From NCBI GenBank assembly GCA_029962745.1, contig CM057167.1, positions 19,248,054 to 19,312,053 of the forward strand: a stretch of 64,000 bases of DNA, written 5' to 3'. The position numbers and the translations under genes are program-made. Positions 1 to 40,690 of the stretch are shown here, in pieces; positions within the stretch are counted from its first letter, which is position 1, and every line of letters starts with the position of its first letter. The notes under the pieces were generated by a model that saw only the letters and a list, made by a program, of their open reading frames with translations, made no database searches and had not been told where the DNA came from. Origin of the DNA: Echinometra lucunter (lineage: Eukaryota > Echinodermata > Echinoidea > Camarodonta > Echinometridae).

Positions 1-232
1 AGGTGGTTTTGGAGAAAAAATAAAACAAAAACTAAAAAAAAAAAAAAATTGAGATTGGAATGCATTAAACTGATTACACAATGGTAAAAAATATTTTGAT
101 ATATGATCAAGAATAGAATTCTAAGAAGAATGACATTAAAAATTTGATGATTTTCAATCGAAATCATTGCATTTTGGCTAATTTTCTCATAAAAAGTCAA
201 GAGTTGACCAAAAAATTTGAGTATGAGGTATA

Positions 233-379
233 ACGTCAAAGTGGGTACCCAGCTTCGCGCATTGCAGTTGTGCTGCGCGCTGGACTGTACAATATGTATT
301 ATACCTTGCGCGCATTTTGCTAGAATTGCGCGACATGGTACCCACTTTGACGTCATTTTGACGTCAAAGTGGGTACCCA
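233..379. repeat. Short foldback with ACGTCAAAGTGGGTACC ends
   Basis: ACGTCAAAGTGGGTACC at 233 is mirrored by its reverse complement ending at 354, and a third direct copy of the arm starts at 361. The spacer is rich in GCGCGC. Inverted arms with no coding sequence suggest a MITE with a partial second copy. The rest of 1-720 shows nothing recognisable. Confidence 0.7.
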
Positions 380-724
380 GTTGAAACTGGGTCACAGCTG
401 AGGGGTCAAAAATATCCTGAAATCTTACCACATTTGGGGGTTTCCTTGGCAACACGACTTTTTAAAAAACTTTAGGCAGATGATTTTCTGCTAATAAAAT
501 CATGCTCTTTTAAATGAACTAACATTGTTTCAGCATTGGGTACCCCCTTTAATACATAATTTCCTCTGGTAGGTATCCTTCTTGAAATTTATCTTTTGTT
601 TTGATATTCTTTGGAGAGAACTCTGTTTCTAATCATACTCATTAATAGCACATATTAATTCAAACAATACTCATCGTCTATTATTTCACATTCATGTATG
701 GTGGTGGTGTTTCTTCATTTTCAG

Positions 725-29363
<28,639 letters not shown>

Positions 29364-29479
29364 ATGGAGAGGGAAGGCGACGCCCACTGCGGGATGCTTC
29401 AAACCCTCCTGCCTGAGCTATCAAAGTACATCTATGGAAAAGCAAGTTGGAATCACAGTTGTCCAGTATGGGAAGCAAA

Positions 29480-29765
29480 TAATTGCTTATTAATGTATAC
29501 CCAGAGTAAAATGTGGTTAACGCCCCATTCAGTTAAGATGTCACCTACCTACAAATTGTTCCAAAAAAACTTGAAAACATATCTCATGTCAGAATATTTT
29601 GTTTAATTTCCATAATACATTTCACAACAATATTTAATCTACTATGTTTATTTTCTTATCTTTTTCATAATATATTATGTATGTTTGTTAGGCGCCTTGA
29701 GCATCCCTTGGGATGGATATGTGTGCGTTAGAAATTATGTTATTATTATTATTTTTATTATTAAC
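29480..29765 (+). mobile_element. Truncated LINE 3' end in the transporter 3' UTR
   Basis: Reads SPTYKLFQKNLKTYLMSEYF then V and a stop, like the end of LINE ORF2 proteins (xLFKxxLKTYLx), followed by TTAGGCGCCTTGAGCATCCC and an (ATT)n tail. The short tail repeat is typical of CR1/L2-like elements in marine invertebrates. Confidence 0.55.
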
Positions 29766-30869
29766 GTCTTTGTGCTGCAGTTGGAGATGAGCATACTAGT
29801 ACCTTTATTTTTGTTGGAGCTCATAGAAATAAGAAATTAGCCTTACATACTAATATTATGCTTTTGCATCATTCTGTCATCTCATTGCTTCTTGTCATGC
29901 CGGAAGGCGGGTCCTTTGCTGACAAGAAGCTTTCTTCACCCTTTATATATTTCATTCCCAGAAGTTCATCTTTTATCTCTTGGAAAAAAAAAAATTATTT
30001 AAAGGGTAGAGTAAGTCACTGCCGTTTCCAATTTGTGCACATTCCAGAAGACTGTCCGTTTGGTATCGGCCATTTGTTCATGTTATTCTTCACCTTCAGT
30101 CTGTTATCACCCAATAGTCGTACCAAAAGTAATGAGAATTAAAAAATATACAGGGCTTGAAATCCTTGGTAAGGTTTGAGATATGCCGATTACAGTGTTT
30201 TACTTGTGTGTTTGTGCTTCGTACACAACTTTGTTCAGGGATCTGAGATTTGCCCATTTAGGAGGGTGAAATAGATAATTACACTTTATTTGGGTCTTTG
30301 GATGAAAAGAATATTGAATATATTCTAGAAATTTGGGAATAAAGGTATTTACTTCCCCTTTTGTGGCATAAGTTAATCACTGAGGAAATTTAATGTACTC
30401 CTGGTTATTAATCTCCATAATTTGACCTTGACATCTGCGTAATGATTAGGTAGTTTATGAAATTCATTAATTTATGAAATTTTTAGTAATTTATTGAACA
30501 TTGTGCATTGTTGCCACTTATTTCTGTCATTGCAGAGGCAACTGTGGATCATGTCATTATAGACATCTTTGCTCTAAAGAAAATGGGCAAGAAAAAACGA
30601 AAAGTAATTTTTAGTGTTTTTTGGTTTCCTTGAGGTTCAGTGATTGACGTGGTTGTTTCTGAAAAACAGCAAATTTTAGAATATGTACTGATGACGTGTA
30701 TGTCAATCAAACATTGTAAAGGTAGTGCTGGGCTACATACAGTAATTCACAACACAAACAACCTTGTGCGAAAAAAAAAAAAATCTTTTGAATGTTTGTT
30801 TTCCAAGGTCTATGGGCATTATTAACAAAAGAACTTTATATAATGGTAGTTGAATTCCAGTTACAAACC

Positions 30870-31207
30870 TTAAAGACGCTAGATCGGCAGCTTTCATGGG
30901 GAATGGATCATAATTTGCTGACACCAGACTTTGTGAAAAGCACTGGAAATACCTGTAATAGAGCTACATTTTCTGGAGCACAGCAAAACAAGCTGTTCCA
31001 CCACAAACATTCTTCGGCCTGCTTCGGGCATTCTTGGGCCAGGGAAAGTGAGAAAATGACTTTGCCATATGGGGAAACCGTGAAATATACAGAGCATTCC
31101 ATAAGGTCTGTTGGTCATAAAACTGACAGTGATGGACAACACCTGTTACTGGGTAAGCACCCGTCGTGTCAAATTCCCCATGAAAGCCCACGACCTAGCG
31201 TCTTTGA
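30870..31207 (+). repeat. TTAA-flanked MITE, AGACGCTAGRTCG ends (copy 1)
   Basis: Starts TTAA-AGACGCTAGATCG and ends CGACCTAGCGTCT-TTGA. Arms continue GCTTTCATGGGGAAT and ATTCCCCATGAAAGC. 338 bases. The reverse complement of nearly the whole element is at 44040-44369. TTAA targets are used by piggyBac and Kolobok transposons, but the ends lack the piggyBac CCC. Confidence 0.9.
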
Positions 31208-31996
31208 AAGAGAAGAGACCAAAGGTAGGCAACTTGTTTATTGAGCACCATGTGTGGACCTTTTCAAGATGCGAAACGTCTTTGACAAAATGAGTTTTCA
31301 AAGAACCATGTCAACAAGAAACAAATATATATTTTTCATAATACAGGACTTTTTTGGTTATTTTTTAAAACCAAATCATGTGTACAAGGAGAGAAACAAG
31401 AAACAAAGGCACTTGGCACTCCATATACCGGTGGGTTCATGGACCTACATATACTATAAGCTCATACATGTGTGTAGGTTCACGATGGACTACAATTTTC
31501 CTGAGTTTCAGTCCTCTTTTAAGAATGAGGGCATGCCACTTTTATTTACAAGGTCATCACAAGTAATCTGGGTCCATTGCAGTTGGTGTGAGTTGTGCAT
31601 TTATTGAATCATTAGCAATGGAATTTTTTATACTGAAAGTATGTTGTGCCTTCAACTCATGTACTGCCTTAGATTATTTGTATTGTGCATGAATTTGAAT
31701 TACATATGAATATGAATGATAATGAAATAAAGATGATATTTTATCAAAACCTGACTGGATTGAAAGAGAACTTTGTGCAACAAATTTTTCTCTCAAAAAT
31801 TGATACAAGATTTGTCTTAGAGAAATAATCTCAACTCTTGAAATATAGAAATGTTATTAAAAACAACTGAAAATGCATGATTTCTTTAAGAAAAATTCTC
31901 CAATGTTGAATATAATTTGCACAGATGAAATGGTACGAGCAAGATAATAATTCACTTCCTGTTTACTCCACATAAATAAAACAAATTATACACCTC

Positions 31997-32235
31997 TATA
32001 TCGAGGGTTTAGTGCAACAAAGGGCTATCTGCATTTTTTTAATTTGAATAAGATTTCAAAATTAAAATGATCCAGTAGAGACCAGGAACCCATCAGTAAC
32101 AGCTGGGTATCATCCAAAATAGATATGGCTATCTGCTTTAAACTGCAGAGTGTCGGTGCCACAAATCTTTATTTCAAGATCCATCAAACTTGCCAAAAAT
32201 GCAGATAGCCCTTTGTCGCACTAGACCCTTGATAT
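31997..32235. repeat. Foldback MITE, GAGGGYTTAGYRCAACAAAGGG family, copy 2
   Basis: TATATCGAGGGTTTAGTGCA and ACAAAGGGCTATCTGCATTT mirror AAATGCAGATAGCCCTTTGT and CGCACTAGACCCTTGATAT. Its ends are better kept than those of copy 1. Confidence 0.9.
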
Positions 32236-32573
32236 GTTACCATTAATGGACAACGTGTAAGGTGTGGGGTTGGGAGTTCCTGAGACTGATTCAGATATCC
32301 AGTGGCAAGCCCCATGAGTATTTTTACCGCACAACTTCTGATAATGAGATGATTGTCCATAATAGTTTATATAATAATAATGAAAAAAAGAAAAGAGGTT
32401 TGCTGTAAAGTAGCGCAGAGTGGTGATGTCACATTATGCACAAATTTATTAAAGAATAGGATGGTCCACACCTTCAGACCGCAAAGAAGCAAAAAGATGC
32501 TTTTTGCTACAGCATACTTTTTTGCCCCCTCGTATCTCATTCATGTATACACATTCACACAAAAGAAAAATGT

Positions 32574-32617
32574 AGGGTTTACAGCAGGGTTTACAGCAGG
32601 GTTTACAGCAGGGTTTG
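32574..32617 (+). repeat. 15-base tandem repeat GGGTTTACAGCA
   Basis: Four imperfect copies of a 15-base unit, GGGTTTACAGCA with TTA-type spacing. A G run at 32684-32701 and a C/T-rich tract at 32797-32850 follow. Confidence 0.85.
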
Positions 32618-33884
32618 CCACTTCATGAACAAGCCTTTCAGGAAAAAGGGAACTTGTACACAGGCAGTGCCAGGGTAGTTTGATGGGGGGGGGGGGGGGG
32701 GACGCAAGATGACCCATAGGTCAGTCTCTTTACATTTTAAATGAACAAATAGGGGTATGCTATAGTTGCATGACCCAGTCCTCTATCCCCATACTCTTTT
32801 TTTTTTTTTTTCTTTCTTTCTTTCTTCTTCCTTTTCCCCTCTTTTTCTTTTTTTTGATACTTGAAAAATCATAGGGGGGTGTGTTTGTTCCCCTTGTCCC
32901 CCCTGTAGCACCGCCCCTGCTTGTACAAATGCTCTGATATTTGCTCTGATAACATTTGCTCCAATCAAATGTTACCAGCATGGGTTTGCATTGCACTGTG
33001 ATTTACATGTATGCCAGATACACCCTTCGGTCAGCAGTATTGTTTTCGATGCTGAAGACAACAAATTCCATTACAAATGACCCTGGAGCAACTGTGGTAT
33101 TAGAAATGTAAACAATCTATAAAGTAAATCGCATATAGTTACAATCCTAGATGAATTCTGCTGTCCAATGATAATGGGCAGCAACTGAATTTTTTTCAAA
33201 TTTGACTTTTTTTCTTGATTTGGGGATTTTTTTTTTTGTAAGCTCTACATCATGATGAAGAAATCAAGGTACATTGACTGCCGATTTCCGAAATATGGAA
33301 GCAACTCCACAGACTACCACATAAAACTGACATGTTTTCTTTGCTTACTCAGAAACTCATTCAACAGAGTTGCTTTCTTTTGTCATTTGACAGCAGAATT
33401 GTAAACATTACATGCATTTATTATCCATTTAGACCTTCACAATCATTCTGACCACTCTTGGAGAATTCAAGACACCCAGTGATATCAGCTGATGTCCCTG
33501 TGATACACGTGCTTAAAGAACAATCCAGAATGTTACAAGGGATTAGAGCCTTATGTGGTTTATCCTATTCCTTTGGCAGTTCTCATGCCAATGCTTGGCA
33601 CCACCATTACGTCAAGTGCATGTAGTCGATATGCATTCCTCCTGCACTGGATCTTGATAAGATGAAAGCTTACTGCAACCATCAGGACAAACCCTTTCCG
33701 ACTATACTATCTGTGATTAAACAGAAAAGAAGAAAAAAAGAAGAAGAAAAAGTCCTCAACTACCTTGACATCTTAAAAATATAATGTTAAACATACAGTT
33801 ATACTTTCAGCGGTCCTTTGGCAAACACTAATAAGAAACAAAAAACAAAAACAATGAAATCACTAGAAAAAAGTTTAAAAAAAC

Positions 33885-34530
33885 ATAGTCGGTGAAGGAG
33901 TTCTCATACCTGGGGGACAGGGTAAGTGTGGGTGATGGATGTGAGGCGGCCGTGATAGCTAGAGCAAGGTTTGGGTGGGTGAAGTTTAGGGAATGTGGAG
34001 AGCTGCTACACGGGAAAAGATTTCCTTTGAAGATGAAAGGAATGGTGTATAAAAGTTGTGTGAGATCGGTGATGCTGTATGGGAGTGGGACATGGTGTTT
34101 GAGCAAAAATGAGATGGGGATTTTGAGGAGGACAGAGAGAGCAATGGTGAGAGCGATGCGTGGTGTGATGTTGATGAATAGGAAGAAGATTGAGGATTTG
34201 ATGCAGACGTTGGGTTTGGAAGAAGCGGTGAACCGGTTGGCGAAGACGAATGGGGTACGTTGGTATGGGCATGTGCTGAGGAGGATGATGGGCACATATT
34301 AGGAAGGGCCCTTGAATTCAAGGTGAGCGGTCCAAGGAAGAGGGGAAGGCCAAAGGAGACGTGGAATATTCAAGTGGAGGAGAGTAGGAGGGCTGGGTTG
34401 AGGATGGAGGATGCACTGAATCGTGCGAAGTGAAGGGAGGGGGTAAGGGCGATTGCCGCGAGGGTGAGGTAAATCCGGCCACCCCCGTTCACGGGGACAA
34501 AACCGGATTCAAAACTTTGGACGACTGACT
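33885..34530 (+). mobile_element. 5'-truncated non-LTR retrotransposon 3' end
   Basis: The frame reads KEFSYLGDRVSVGDGCEAAV, LKMKGMVYKSCVRSVMLYGS, RWYGHVLRR and then (after a frameshift near 34300) GPRKRGRPKETW. FxYLGxxxxxxG, KxxVYxxxVRxxMLYG, RxxRWxGHVxR and GRPxxxW are the usual order in LINE RT thumb and tail regions. The catalytic RT motif is upstream of the truncation. Confidence 0.85.
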
Positions 34531-34824
34531 GACATTACTTTCACAGCTCAATTTGATGGAACATACTTCTTGCATAAATCTTACCTGTATACCAGTAATT
34601 TCATGCGCTTTCACAAACCCTGCTGCTGCTCTCTGGTTTTCTTCATCTTTTCCAATCTCTGAATCTGACCTGAAAATAGAATTTTACAAACACAAATGCA
34701 GAAAAACAGTTCTAAGACAAAAGTGCCAAGCAGATCTCACAAATAACCATAATGATAACATGATTCATTAAAAGTACACCCTATAAATGTTATTATCTTT
34801 TATGCATATTATCATTCTTAGTTC

Positions 34825-34894
34825 TAATACTATTCAGTAGTAGTATTATCATCATCATCTTCTTTGTTATCATTATTATCATTATAATCCTATA

Positions 34895-34925
<31 letters not shown>

Positions 34926-35085
34926 CTTTCATTATTACAATTATCATCATCATATCATCTTTATTATCATTATCATCATTATTATCATCATCATTTTATC
35001 ATTATCATTATTATTATTATTATCATCATCATCGTTATTGTTATCACCATCATCATCTTCATTATCATTATTGTTATTATTTTTG

Positions 35086-35117
<32 letters not shown>

Positions 35118-35215
35118 TTACTATTACTATTATTATTATTATTATTATTATCATTGTTATTATTATTATTATTATCATTATTATTATTATTATTTTAATA
35201 TCATTATAATACTAT
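34825..35215. repeat. ATT/ATC microsatellite tract
   Basis: Long compound (ATT)n/(ATC)n tract. Tyr-rich or Ser-rich open frames across it are artefacts. From 35216 to 35790 no feature is recognised. Confidence 0.95.
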
Positions 35216-35792
35216 CTAATGATATACTGTACTTACTCTTGCATTCTCTTTGGCATTGACCTTTATCAGTAAGGAAGAATATATTGCTGTTTTGTTGTTG
35301 CTTGTAGACTTTCTAAAGTGACCACAAAAAAGGAAGGAAAATAAATAAAGTGATATGAGTATTAATGAAATTAATTCTAGTTTGCATGTCTTGAAGTGTG
35401 TGTACTTGCAGGGTTCAACACTTACAGACGTCTGGAATGCATGGGCATCTCAAATTTAGCAGTAGGTCCGATCCCCCCAAATTTACCAATTTTAAAACGG
35501 CTCAAGACCTGCAGAACCCGGAATTACAATCTGGATCCCTTTTCACCGAAAAAAACTAGTTTGGAGTCCTGGCGTATGCATCAAAAGTCATAAGATATAA
35601 ATAGAGATTTAGAATGCTGTATGGATAAACTTTACATCATGTAAAGAAACATTCACGTAGAATTAATAAATGCATTTAATGTTTTCAATGTCCATGCAAA
35701 TGAACAATTATGGAATTCAGTACAATGTGAGTAACTTCTTAGTACATGTAACAACACTTACGCAAACCTGTACTTCTGCCCTCGTAGATATT

Positions 35793-35872
35793 TTAACCTG
35801 TTGACTACTGAATTATTTTTTCCCAATAGACTTAATACAGGGACCACCCGGTTCCAGTAGCCAACGGGTTAA
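35793..35872. repeat. 80-base mini-foldback with TTAA ends
   Basis: TTAACCTGTTGACTACTG mirrors CAGTAGCCAACGGGTTAA. TTAA at both ends and CC/GG inside suggest a very small piggyBac-type MITE. Degenerate relatives are visible near 10,590-10,670 and 50,098-50,165 (TTGACTACTGAA, CAGGCTTAATA, GTTCCC). The segment 35,873-36,520 holds nothing recognised. Confidence 0.7.
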
Positions 35873-37039
35873 CAACGATGATACAAATAAAAGATTAAGG
35901 AGAGAGGAAGATCGGACACTTAGCGGGCTTTGTGCACATTTCAATGTACATGTAATGCCTTGAGGGAAGGGCACCTAACAGCGTAGGTTTCCCACGAATG
36001 ACTTTGCCACATGATACGTTGATCAGGTACATGTATGATTTAAAGTTTTTATTGAATTCGGGATTATTCACTTACTGCATTCTTTTTTAGAGATGAAAGC
36101 TCACTCTGAAGTACTTGGAACTCATTGATCTGATAGAAAAGAAGACAATAACAATATTAAAGAAAGAAAAATATGAAGATCTAGCTAGAAGCCTGAATTC
36201 TGGGAAAGGTTAATAATTTTGTGAGTTTTCAAATTCTTTTCATGTCAGTTTGGAAGAATTTTAGAGTAAAAAGGTCCCTTAGGAAGTAGTACTCCTCAAA
36301 TGCCTTCAGGAATAGCTAAAGAAATTGGGCTAAACATTCATGCCTTACTGTATGTGGTTCCATTCCATCACTGCTGTATGTGCATTTTGGAGAAAGTAGG
36401 TGAATTTCTTATCAGTTCATTAATCCTAAAACCACACACTAGACACGTAAGTTTACATTCATTTTAATCAATCTAACTTTCCCCACTGGTTTGAAACGGT
36501 TTCTTTTAATATTACAATCATGTGACCAGGGCCCCGTTTCATAAAACTTTTTATCAATAACAAGTTGTAATAACTGTTATAAGCTACTGAAATCCTTGCA
36601 TCTGATTGGCTTAGAGCAAATTTGACATAGAAATGTGACAGTTATGACAGAACTGGAGTTTATCTTTAATAGAAACCAACACCCTCAATTCACATAGTTT
36701 TTAAATCAAAGCCAAGACAGAATAAAATAGATCAATGAATTTCTGGGCGAAAATGGACACGGAATAAGAAAGTTATGCCTAATAATGGGAAATTCATTTG
36801 CAGCCAATGGTTGAATTGCAGAATTTATACACTGAGTAAAAACAAATAAACTGTACAGTAAATTATCCAGCAAACCATATTAAGAGAGCAGATAGTGATT
36901 GAATAGTAAATAAATCAGATACATCTACAATTTAATTATAAGAAAGTTCACTGAGGTAACTCTATTCCACAATCATATATAAAAAAAGATAATAAGAGAG
37001 AAGAGAAAACAAAACAAAACATATAAGAAATTTTCTGTT

Positions 37040-37320
37040 TTGACACTCACTACTGGTGATAGTTTTTGGACAACCCTCAATATGTTTTGTACACAGAATT
37101 TCACATAATCTTCATTTTCTTGAAGAACACATGTTTTCATTGTCCTTACCCAAAATATATTGTGGAGAATTAAATACTCCTACATTAATATATACATCAA
37201 GTTTGGCTTAAGAAAATGTGAAAATCTTTAATAAAGCAAGATTAAAATGTTTAATTATGTGTGTACAAAAGATATTGAGAGTTGTCCACAAAATGATGTC
37301 ATCAATTGCAGTAGTATGGA
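37040..37320. repeat. Foldback element, GTTGTCC...GTACACAGAATTT family
   Basis: GGACAACCCTCAATATGTTT and TGTACACAGAATTT pair with GTGTACAAAAGATATTGAGA and GTTGTCC. It resembles the better preserved element at 59050-59586. Confidence 0.65.
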
Positions 37321-37468
37321 AATAGTCATACAGAAAATTTTCTTTCTTATTCCTGGCCCTGTGTCCGATTTCATTCAACATTTTGCTGATCTGGTTTACT
37401 CCATCTTAGCCTTGATTTTAAAACTACTTGACTTGAGGATGCATGTCAACCTCCATTAAATATTATAC

Positions 37469-37640
37469 AAATAATGCACAGATGTGAGTGTTAGTGGCGA
37501 TGCAGCGTACTCGAGGGTATTTACAATGTGCGACAAGCACGAGGCGCTCGCGCCGAGTGCTTTTGCATAATATTGTGAATACCCGACATGCCTGCATCGC
37601 CACTAAAATCACAAATTTAAATCTGTGCATTATTTGTTTT
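37469..37640. repeat. Foldback MITE, ACAAATAATGCACAGAT ends
   Basis: ACAAATAATGCACAGAT mirrors ATCTGTGCATTATTTGT. Inner arms AGTGGCGATGCAG and CTGCATCGCCACT also pair. The GC-rich centre includes GCGCTCGCGCCGAG. Confidence 0.9.
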
Positions 37641-38770
37641 ATAAAACGGGTTGGCAGAATGACTTTGTAGTGGAATATTTGTAAAAACTCCTCCAAAATT
37701 CCTCCGACCGCACAGGCAAAGAGGCAACATTTGCTTTCTCTTATGACATAGCGTAGCCAGTGTGATGCGCATCAAAGCGCATCAAAATCCTTGCGATAGA
37801 CTTCTAGAAAGAACGCGTATTTCATGGCGCATGTCTCAGTTTTTACGCGCTAGATGTAAAGTGATGCATCCAAAATGCTGCACAAAAAATGCACGGCTGG
37901 AAGGTTGCGTAGAATTAAAGCATGAACACGTGACATGCATATGCACTCGCTATTGGCTACATCCTTGAACCTGTTTTATAATATCCCTTATGAATATAAT
38001 TAACATTAGTTATTTGCCCTATACTCTACTGGCAAGAAAAATAATTTCTAGGGCCGGAGAAGATCGACAAAAAAAAAATGAATGAATAAATAAACCAAAA
38101 AACCAAGGAGCATGAGGAAGAGTTGGAGAAGAAAAAAATGATAAGATTAAGAAAAAACAATATATGTGTAAGTTGTTGAACTTTGTTTTTCAAGAATGTA
38201 CATGTATTTCCTTTTTATTTGTAAAAATGTGTGCATTTTAGCATAGTGGCTGCCATAGATCAAGAGGTACTCCTTGGCCACACAAGTTTTCAATATCATG
38301 CATATAGGCCTAATTATGTTATTAAATAATTGCATATTACTTAGTCAACTATGCCTCTAACAGTTACATTTTCTCTTTCTCTGTCTCTCAAGTTTAAAAA
38401 GTAGTCACTTATACTCTAAAAAAGTTTTCATAACCATCTTAATTTATACTAACACTTAAACATCATTATTATACATGTATAATTATCATCATGACATCAT
38501 CATCGTTATCATATTTACAATCAGATTTCAATTTTGATTCCTTTCAGCTGTATTAATTTCAGAGTTCTGCTGATTTTTTTGTACATGTATTCGCCTATTC
38601 GGAATAGTCTCTCATTATCTAGACCCTATGTAAAAAAAAAAAAAAAAAAAAATCACATCAATTTGACCACACATTGTAACTTAGTCTGTACTGACTGCCT
38701 AAGCTAGCAAGACCAAGAATACAAAGTGCATGCCACATCACATAGGGGTCTACACGATACAGATGGCTTT

Positions 38771-39271
38771 TACTGAACACTCGGGTCGCGTCGCACTGGA
38801 AAACACTCGAGCCGCGGCTCGCTGGGTATGGTGCGCCAAGTGTTACTACTTATTCAGTCCAAAAGTATAGTCAGTGTACAGTAAACACAAAACCCTCATA
38901 ACCATGCCCAAAAGCATATTTGGCAAACTGATCCTCCCGCCCTCTGCTATGCACTAAGTGTTTGTAACGAAACAAAGTCAATGGCCCAGGCGAAGTGAAT
39001 ATAGCAGGCTTAATGAGAGATCATAATTACAAATCCTGTCTGTTTATTCATATTGGTAGGATGTTTTTGTTGCAAAATCGTCTGTTGCACTACATTTTGT
39101 TACGAAATGATTCACTGTTCGTGAATTCTATAAAGAAATGAGTTTTTAGTGAACTTTTGACACTAAATTGTGTAGTTTTGAACCAAATAACTTAGTTAAC
39201 AATTAGCGCCCCATACCTAGCATGCCACAACTCGAGTGTTTTCCAGCGCGCCGCGACCCAAGTGTTTAGTA
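38771..39271. repeat. Foldback MITE, TACTRAACACTYGGGTCGCG ends
   Basis: TACTGAACACTCGGGTCGCG mirrors CGCGACCCAAGTGTTTAGTA, with inner arms GGAAAACACTCGAG and CTCGAGTGTTTTCC. About 500 bases, with a GC-rich outer and AT-rich inner part. Confidence 0.9.
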
Positions 39272-39286
39272 TAGATCATGGAGGGC

Positions 39287-39422
39287 AGGGCTGCGTTTCA
39301 CGAAACCGTCATAAATCTAACTTCATGGACATCCCATTGAAATGCGTGTTGTAGAATTAACACGCGTTTCAATGGGATGTCCATGAACTTAGACTTATGA
39401 CGGTTTCGTGAAACGCAGCCCT
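39287..39422. repeat. Near-perfect 136-base palindrome
   Basis: AGGGCTGCGTTTCACGAAAC at the left mirrors GTTTCGTGAAACGCAGCCCT at the right. Arms of about 62 bases pair almost completely around a centre of roughly 6-10 bases. The ends relate to the GGGxxGTTTCA family. Confidence 0.95.
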
Positions 39423-39525
39423 GAGTACACAGGCATGACAGGATGAGTCAAGAGTCATGGAATGGGATTGTGAGTGAGATCTTAGTTCTTACAACACTCA
39501 ATATAGATCTAGATCTAGATATCTA

Positions 39526-40298
39526 GACCGAAAAATTCTCAGAGCTACCAAGTCTCACGCATTGTGCGTGAGACTCACGCATTCAGGGTCCGTCTCACGA
39601 TCTCACGCATGGCACCCATTTTTCTCACGCATCGGGACCCGACAGAAAAAAAAAAAAGTAGCATTATTCGCTAGATTATACGCACTCGCCGACCACCTTC
39701 GCACGCCGTCTACCCTATAATAAGGAGCATAGCTCAAAAGATTAAGTGATAGTTGCAATTGAAGGTATTTTTACCTTTTGTCTTTCAAAATAAGTAAAAA
39801 ATAGTCACTTAAGTATGCACCAGATTGCACCATTAAGAGCTAAAAATTGAAAAAGCTCCCTACCGTGGGAGGGGGGTGTCCCCCCTCCCACACCCTCCCC
39901 CTGCTCGGTCGCTTCGCTCCCTCGCCGAGACGCCGAGTCATGAAAATCTCAGATTCTCACTCATAAAATTGGGGGGAACTTGGCATCTCTGAATTCTGTC
40001 TCTAACATTCGTCGTTAGCCTCTTATTCGGATAGGGTCGGCAAAGGAGGAGTGCCGACCCTACCAGCCGGCAGAATAAGAGGCCTTATCGTGATTTAGGA
40101 AACCACTCGTTCATGTGACGCGCGCACTTGTGTACAAAGTCAAAGAAAGAGAATGGAGGTGGAAATAGGAAACCAATGCGTACTATGACTACCGGTCATG
40201 CCGGTATGACTGAATAAAGTGAACGGTGGTTTCCTATTTCACGATAATGCCGAATAAGAGACTAACGACGAATGTTAGAGACAGAATTTTTCGGTCTA
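39526..40298. repeat. Foldback MITE interrupted by a nested element
   Basis: The right arm reads (reverse complement) GACCGAAAAATTCTGTCTCT and continues AACATTCGTCGTTAG. On the left the same arm is split: GACCGAAAAATTCT at 39526, then a 450-base insertion, then AATTCTGTCTCTAACATTCG at 39992. The mirrored centre contains GCCGACC and ACCGGTCATGCCGGT palindromes. Confidence 0.9.
39540..39990. mobile_element. Nested element with CAGAGMTRCCAAGT ends
   Basis: Inserted in the left arm of the surrounding foldback. It begins CAGAGCTACCAAGTCTCACG and ends AACTTGGCATCTCTG, inverted ends of about 15 bases, flanked by a duplicated AATTCT. The interior repeats CTCACGCA many times and carries a C-rich stretch and GAGTCATGAAAATCTCAGA. 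No ORF. Confidence 0.85.
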
Positions 40299-40329
40299 CA
40301 CTCAATATTACCTGTCTAGTGACATGGAC

Positions 40330-40415
40330 ACTCCCCCCATCTGCTCCCATGGGCGCCGCCATTTTGAATGACTATGAAGCGCTTGTTGAGGAAAGATGGT
40401 GGATGATTTAAGTAC
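40330..40415 (+). other. Candidate non-coding first exon of the GT31 gene
   Basis: Contains GGGCGCCGCCATTTTGAATG, a YY1-like GCCGCCATTTT element common at animal start sites, and ends AAGTAC before donor gtaagt at 40416. The next acceptor in the same direction is at 42810. No protein frame is required. The 5' limit is a guess. Confidence 0.4.
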
Positions 40416-40589
40416 GTAAGTATTGTTTTTCTTGATCCTTTCTCTGTTTATCCATCTTTATTTCTATCACAAGTGAGGACAAGGTAAGAGAGACATCGGA
40501 TAATATCAGTTCTCTGTGTATACCGCAAAATTTAAGCCCGATTTATCAGGAGAGCCGAATTATTGATGATCATTGAGAACGTGGTGTGT

Positions 40590-40690
40590 GTTCAATGAGG
40601 CCGGCGCGGCCGGGCCTCCGGCCTTAGCTTAGCCCAGGCCTCGTGCAGCGCAGTGCAGTGCGCGGCTCGGCTAGCGCTAGCTAAGTTCAG
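40590..40690. promoter_or_regulatory. CpG-dense stretch near GT31 gene start
   Basis: GGCCGGCGCGGCCGGGCCTC and the following 80 bases are the densest CpG/GC stretch in an AT-rich neighbourhood. It lies just inside the putative first intron and could be part of a promoter (inference). Confidence 0.35.

Noticed and set aside
29364..29480. Iron-responsive element in the NRAMP 3' UTR
   Set aside because: Vertebrate SLC11A2 has one, but no CAGTGN loop with a C-bulged stem was found by eye just after the stop.
30792..31244. 150-residue open frame in the NRAMP 3' region
   Set aside because: It crosses the TTAA MITE, and overlapping frames are open on both strands because the element is nearly palindromic.
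32574..32617. Interstitial telomere repeat
   Set aside because: The unit is 15 bases (GGGTTTACAGCA-type), not TTAGGG.
33986..34321. Minus-strand Ser/His-rich frames
   Set aside because: They are reverse-strand shadows of the LINE coding sequence.
34825..35260. Frame of Ser/Leu then poly-Tyr
   Set aside because: Translation of ATT/ATC microsatellite.
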